Shown here piece after piece: positions 59,079-64,000 of a stretch of 64,000 bases of DNA. The DNA is from Serpula lacrymans var. lacrymans S7.9 (taxonomy: Eukaryota > Basidiomycota > Agaricomycetes > Boletales > Serpulaceae): the NCBI RefSeq assembly GCF_000218685.1, contig NW_006763291.1:1640781-1704780 (forward strand). The letters run 5' to 3'. Position 1 is the first letter of the stretch. Each line of letters opens with the position of its first letter. The position numbers and the translations under genes were made by a program. The notes beneath the pieces are model-generated. The model was not told the origin of the DNA. It did no database searches and worked only from the letters and a program-made list of their open reading frames with translations.

Positions 59079-62000
59079 TAGTGGCAACTACCCTGGTAAT
59101 ACATTCTCTACGCTCGAGCCGCTCACTTGCCGTCTCTGTTCAGACAGTTTCGGTAACGTCTTCCGACTTCGCAAAATCACGAACACAAATCCAATCTACG
59201 CCCAGCATCGGTCCATCAGAACCGCTATTGCAGACGACATTTACCCCGCATCAACTTTGAATTGCCATCTTCTTTCTCCCTTTAGGTCTGCGGCTTCAAC
59301 TTCGTCTTGGCGCATGGAGATTGTTTTTCCGCCATAAACAGACCTCAGACCTTGATAAATCAAGCGATGTCTCGGATCTTCCCTCCGAGGATACAAGTGA
59401 AGAGGCAAAGATCCGTTCGTGAAGTCCTATCCCGCTATCCCGCACTTTGGTGAAATTATCATACGAGGTGAGGTGACCTTATATCTAAGCGGCCGGTGCT
59501 CTACCGGTACGCGATACACATAAATCTTGACAGGAAAAGCATAACTTTTAGGCTTTATCGGTCACCGAATCTGCACCCTTTTCTCACCATAGTCAAAATC
59601 TGACGTTGCCAATCCAACTCCGATCAATTCGATCAATTACTACCTCAACAGGACACAACACTCCATCGATGGCGGCCTGGTTCCCCTGTGTTATTTGACT
59701 CGTCTTGCGTTTGTCATACTGGCTCCATTTGCAGGGAACCAACTAGTATCGGTTCCAGAATGCACAATGCACGCTGCACACTATGCCATGACTGGTCGCA
59801 TCACATCGCACATCCCCCTAAGCTGGCAGCGACGCGGGTGTCCGTGCTTCCTCAACAATTCCCTACTTAGAAGCATAAGCACGGATGATGCCTCATGCCG
59901 CATTTCAGCCATTGTGGTATTTCATTCCACTCAGGATACCATACTGCGTTGTCCAAACACGAACGCTGCTTACAGTATGCAGCATTCTTATATTCCCCAC
60001 TTTACGTCTTGCTCCAACGAGCCATTCCTTTTTGATGACCGGTCGTCCGTCGCGGGTTACCCCACTGCTCCTATCGACTCGGAGAAACTCAGGTTTGTAC
60101 GTACCTTTTATGGAATAGATGCTTCTTTTTCCCTCACTCATGGCCCCGCACCATCAGAATGAATAATAACAGAGACAAAGCAGAGGACATGCATTACAGA
60201 ATTGGGATGGGGTTGTGTTCCTGTCTTCTCGTCATAAGTAGAAGATCAGGACTTGAACTCAGTCACTGGACGCGTTCAGACATGCTGTTTTTGCCAAGGG
60301 TCGTTACAGCGCCACGGCAAAGAAACGTTGTCTCAAAATACATCCCCCCTATCTCCATCCGGAGTCACCATAATGATACCTCTGGCATGTAACCAAGTGG
60401 CAGATAACTTGTGAACGATAAGGCGAGAACGTCAGTCCCAGCCCATCGATTCTCTCGTGCGATTTTCCACTTGCGTCTGTAGATCTCTTCCGTCTTCGCT
60501 TTCTACAGCCCTCACAGTTCACACACTTGGATTGCTGACTCAACCCCTGGATCCGGCTCCGGTACGGTTTACCTCGAAAGACACCGACTTCACATTAGTA
60601 TCGTATCATTATCAAGACTCGTCGCTCTCTTCCGCCTATTGTTATCCATCCAGGTCCGTACCGCCGTGCCTTCTTATCATCCTTCCTTTGCTGCATCGCA
60701 TCCTTGGCTTATTCTTGTCTCATCGGGGCTCACTACTACCTTTGTCAGCTTCTCGTACCACTGAGTCGATGGGATGGAGGGATTCTACGGATGTCCTATA
60801 CCGTGCTTCTGCGGATGCCGATGTAGAACCTGAAGGTGGGACTCGGGGGGCTTGAATATCTCCAACGAAAGTGCGGCCCGTGCTTCCACCACATCAGTAC
60901 GACATGTCTCATTTTTCCAAAGAAGCAACACTTGTTGTTTGGCCGCCTTTACATGTTATAAGCCTCGAGGCCGCCCCCTTGCCTTCACGAAATCAATAAA
61001 CAAGATCTGACGTGCCAGCTCAAAGCACATCTCGCGTCAAGTGCTGAAAGGAGAAGGGACGCTGCGAGGATCTCAGAAAAGAGAAAGGTATCACGAAACA
61101 AGCGAGGCTAGGAGCTGCGCTTTGGTCTCACACTTTGACAGCTCGCAGCCGCGCGTGTCTCCCTTTCCAATGCCCCCAACTATTCTCCTCGGACCTACCC
61201 TGTCTGAATCGAAGAAGAACATTGTTGCGGTGCAGAAGTCCGGGGGAGTAATATTCAAGACTGTATTCCAAAATGCTATATTGGTTCGGAGGTATGGCCC
61301 GGGACACATTTTGCTCTTCCCACATCTCATCCTTCCCAGGAGGTTAGGAAGTAATGACAGCGTCTGGTTCGGCTATCTGTCTCGAACTTTCCAGGTATCA
61401 AGCGCCTGAACTCTCCTCGCAGATTCGGCGTTTCGAAACTGTACGATATGCGCTACTTATTGCCCTGTGTATATCATGGAGGTTTTCCGCAGTCTTCGTG
61501 ACATCCAGAGATACGAACCTATCCAAGGCCCATCCTGTTTTCCAATATGGGCTCCAAGTCTGTGTTATCACCACCCACTTCTCCATTTCTCGTGCTTGGA
61601 TTGTACAGTCCGATCACCTCGAAATGATTATTTTTACGTCCCAAATGCTCTTGCCGCCTTCTTTGATCGCCGTCGAAACCTACATACCCTGGGTTGCTGA
61701 CTGGTTGAGACCAACGGTCTTTACTGCTACCTGGTCGGCTTTCTTCCAACTCACCCTCAGCGACCACTGTTTCCGCTGATTCTCCGACAAGTTCGCCACC
61801 ACTCGAGACACGCGAAGGTTATCTGCAAAATAGGTGTCGGTGTTATACTGAACATCCGATTACGTCAGGGATTAATGAGGGCATACGAATGGCACGGATT
61901 CTGGATGTTTCGAATGTGCTACCGCTTTGGTGGTATGCGGCATGTTATGGGTGTTTCGGCGCCTGGAGTGATCGTGATGAAAGGCTAACCTGAAGACTGT

Positions 62001-63999
62001 AGTTTTGTAGTAATTGTCATGTGTGCACGCTCCCTGGCGTTTATCGCACCGCTGTAAGTTACTTTCTGAGCAGAGTACGAAGGAGCGACTTGTCCGTGGC
62101 AAGGGGAGATGGGGCCAATGTTTTCTCTCTGCTCAAATCCATCTCTGCTGCCGCCACCGGAATTGCAATTTACATGGGACGAGGAAATCTCAATTTGCCA
62201 TGATCCTATTCATTCGAGTTCGCCCTAAGGCAAATTTCCTCTTCAATTCCATCTTCGATCGATCGTGATCTCTTCTTTTTTGCGAATCAAGATAGTGGTA
62301 CCAAGTTGACTGAACGGTGTGCACAGCCATCTGCACTCCCATGCTCACAACATATGTTCCCATCTACTTCCTGCTATGAACCTTGAAGATAGGAAATGTA
62401 GCTATTACGAGGAGTGTAGCCTGGCTCTCTCAAGCTTGACGGACGAAGCTTATCGACCGTAAGCTATGTTCATCCTTTTGTCATATCGCGATGGCGTGGT
62501 ACGGGCGTGGTAGTCATGTTCAGTCTGGGTCTCCATGGCTTGTCTGACAGTTGACTGATGGTTCTACATTTACTATTACTACTTAGAGGTTGTATATGAG
62601 CTATTTGAACACTGCCATCTGATAACGTCTGGAACCACGAGAGTGTTAGTGCTGTGTTTTCGGGTTGTTGCCTGCCGTTCATGTTCCGTCCTTCGTGTTT
62701 GGGCCTGATTGGGGATTGTGCTAACAATGTAACAGCTATAAGGATTCAGTCGAGTTCTAGAAAATGAATGTGGGATGAGCATCTCGCGATCAGCACACGT
62801 TTGTGATGTTGATTTGGGCGGGTGTCCTTCGCTCGTTCGTGATTGGAGTACGGACTATCGGAGTGTAGTGCTGCAATTCATTGATTCATGTGAATATGAA
62901 GGATGTGACAGGGATGCAATGTGTGGGGGTGCGTTCTTGGTGTTCGAACTGTGTCTTCGGCCTCGCGGCGGTATTGAGATGGTGTAGCGTGGATGATGGT
63001 GATCAGCATTGATGTTGATGCAGGTGTGGGTGGCATCAGCATCGGTGTTGATCATCCGTCGTGTTTGAGTTTGGAAAGGTAGGTTGTGAGTCGCGTTCCT
63101 GCGATGTCTTCTGGTGATTGGTACGTGTGGAGTGTGGTTGGATGTCGGGACCTGATTGATTTGAAAGGATCGAGACTGGGAGAAGGGAGATAGGCGAAGA
63201 AGATTGAAGAAGGTCGGACCACGAAAGTCGGGTGGGGGTTCTTTATTCTCTGGGTCGAGGATTGGATTGCAAGGAGGGTACTGAGGTAGAGAGTCAATAT
63301 TTTGGGGTGGAGGTATGTCGGCCGCGGTGGTATGGGGAAGTCCATGGGTGCGGTGTACGGGTGGGGTCTTTGTTCCATGTTGGCTGTTGTTTGTGATATT
63401 TGAATATATTTGGACGGGGTAGGGCCGTCGATGATGTCTGTGTGTCGATGATGTCTGTGTGTCGGTTCTTCTGCACCGACGTTGATTGCGACATTGCGTG
63501 GTTAGGTAAGGTACTAGAGTCGACGACGAGACAGGAATAGAATGTGGGGAAGAGGAACCGAAAGAGCGGAGACCCCCAGATGTGGGATCTGTGTGGTGTT
63601 GTTGTGGAAAGAGGGTTATGATGTAATAGAAGGCAGTGTGCCTGGGACGAGTTGAGGATGGCCATTCGTGGCCATCAGCGCCGGCAAGCGAGGGATGCGG
63701 ACCGGGATAGCCGAGCGAACATGCAAATAATAATAAAAGATATAAGTAGCAAATATGGGGAATGGCTCAGTGACGCTCTCTGTACGATGTCCTTCTTTCG
63801 AGCCCAGGTCAGACAGGAAGGCTTCCATCTCCCCTCCCCACAGACATCGTCCCCCCACACAACTCCACCCTCTCCTCCTCCCCCCCATTCCCCCTTCGAC
63901 TCAAACGCCCTCTTCATGCCCCACAACGTCTCCTTCCTCCCAGATGCTTTCCGCAAGTTCGTTCCGAGCTGATATTTGTCGACCCCTAGTAACAAGACA
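59079..63999. other. About 5 kb without an assignable gene
   Basis: Several ORFs of 120-155 codons lie on plus (59695-60162, 60457-60855, 61041-61409, 61354-61779), but none shows a recognised domain or a coherent spliced model. One stretch, 59270-59402 plus, reads as a membrane helix followed by an acidic tail (LRLGAWRLFFRHKQTSDLDK) but is preceded in frame by a TGA. It may contain fast-evolving or decayed genes. Confidence 0.35.
63428..63461. repeat. Tandem duplication of a 17-bp unit
   Basis: TCGATGATGTCTGTGTG occurs twice head to tail without change, in GT-rich non-coding sequence. Confidence 0.8.
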
Positions 64000-64000
64000 C

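Noticed and set aside
61354..61779. 141-codon ORF with hydrophobic segments
   Set aside because: No recognised family, overlapped by other ORFs in both strands, no splice evidence; not listed as a gene.

Overview
The window looks like nuclear DNA of a filamentous basidiomycete, probably an Agaricomycete. The genes are compact and divided by many short (about 50-65 bp) GT-AG introns, neighbours often share short divergent promoters, and the protein set is typically fungal. No bacterial operons, CRISPR arrays or rRNA were seen. Gene models were spliced by eye from reading frame, splice-site and family-motif agreement. Exon boundaries quoted as exact were checked for phase; the others are approximate.

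1-31 kb is a gene-dense euchromatic block. It holds a terminal exon of an unknown membrane protein; a 1,299-residue WW-domain protein (-); an UNC-50/Gmh1 homologue (+); the calcineurin catalytic subunit (+); a secreted S1/P1 nuclease (-); a histidine protein methyltransferase of the Hpm1/METTL18 family (+); a membrane-anchored protein with two PPxY motifs (-); an oxysterol-binding protein (-) bracketed by two identical intron-containing tRNA-Ala(AGC) genes; the co-repressor scaffold Sin3 (+); a protein resembling the pRiA4b Orf3 family (-); a bZIP transcription factor (-); an eIF4E-family cap-binding protein with a long N-terminal extension (-); and a small possibly mitochondrial ORF (+).

31.4-49.4 kb holds two paralogous fungal rhodopsin-like membrane proteins in the same orientation (31462-32718 and 48115-49430), separated by about 15 kb of nested transposon remnants. 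These include a TA-flanked MITE, a Helitron helicase fragment, a tRNA-derived SINE-like insertion, Ty3/gypsy pieces in opposite orientations (a chromodomain tail and a gag-pol relic with its LTR), a Ty1/copia relic split by a 2.2-kb repeat, and several solo LTRs with target-site duplications.

49.4-64 kb starts with a sphingoid-base-phosphate phosphatase of the PAP2 superfamily (-). It is followed by a second repeat-rich stretch (52.9-57.8 kb) with fold-back inverted repeats, a third copy of the 2.2-kb repeat carrying two solo LTRs, and a second Helitron remnant. From about 58 kb to the end no gene could be assigned with confidence; only short unrecognised ORFs, one weak candidate secreted protein and a short tandem repeat were seen.

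The conserved genes are largely housekeeping or regulatory: Ca2+ signalling, sterol and sphingolipid handling, chromatin repression, translation and ribosomal-protein methylation. They show no sign of being a pathway cluster. The most distinctive structure is the transposon island between the two rhodopsin-like paralogues, with layered, datable insertions.
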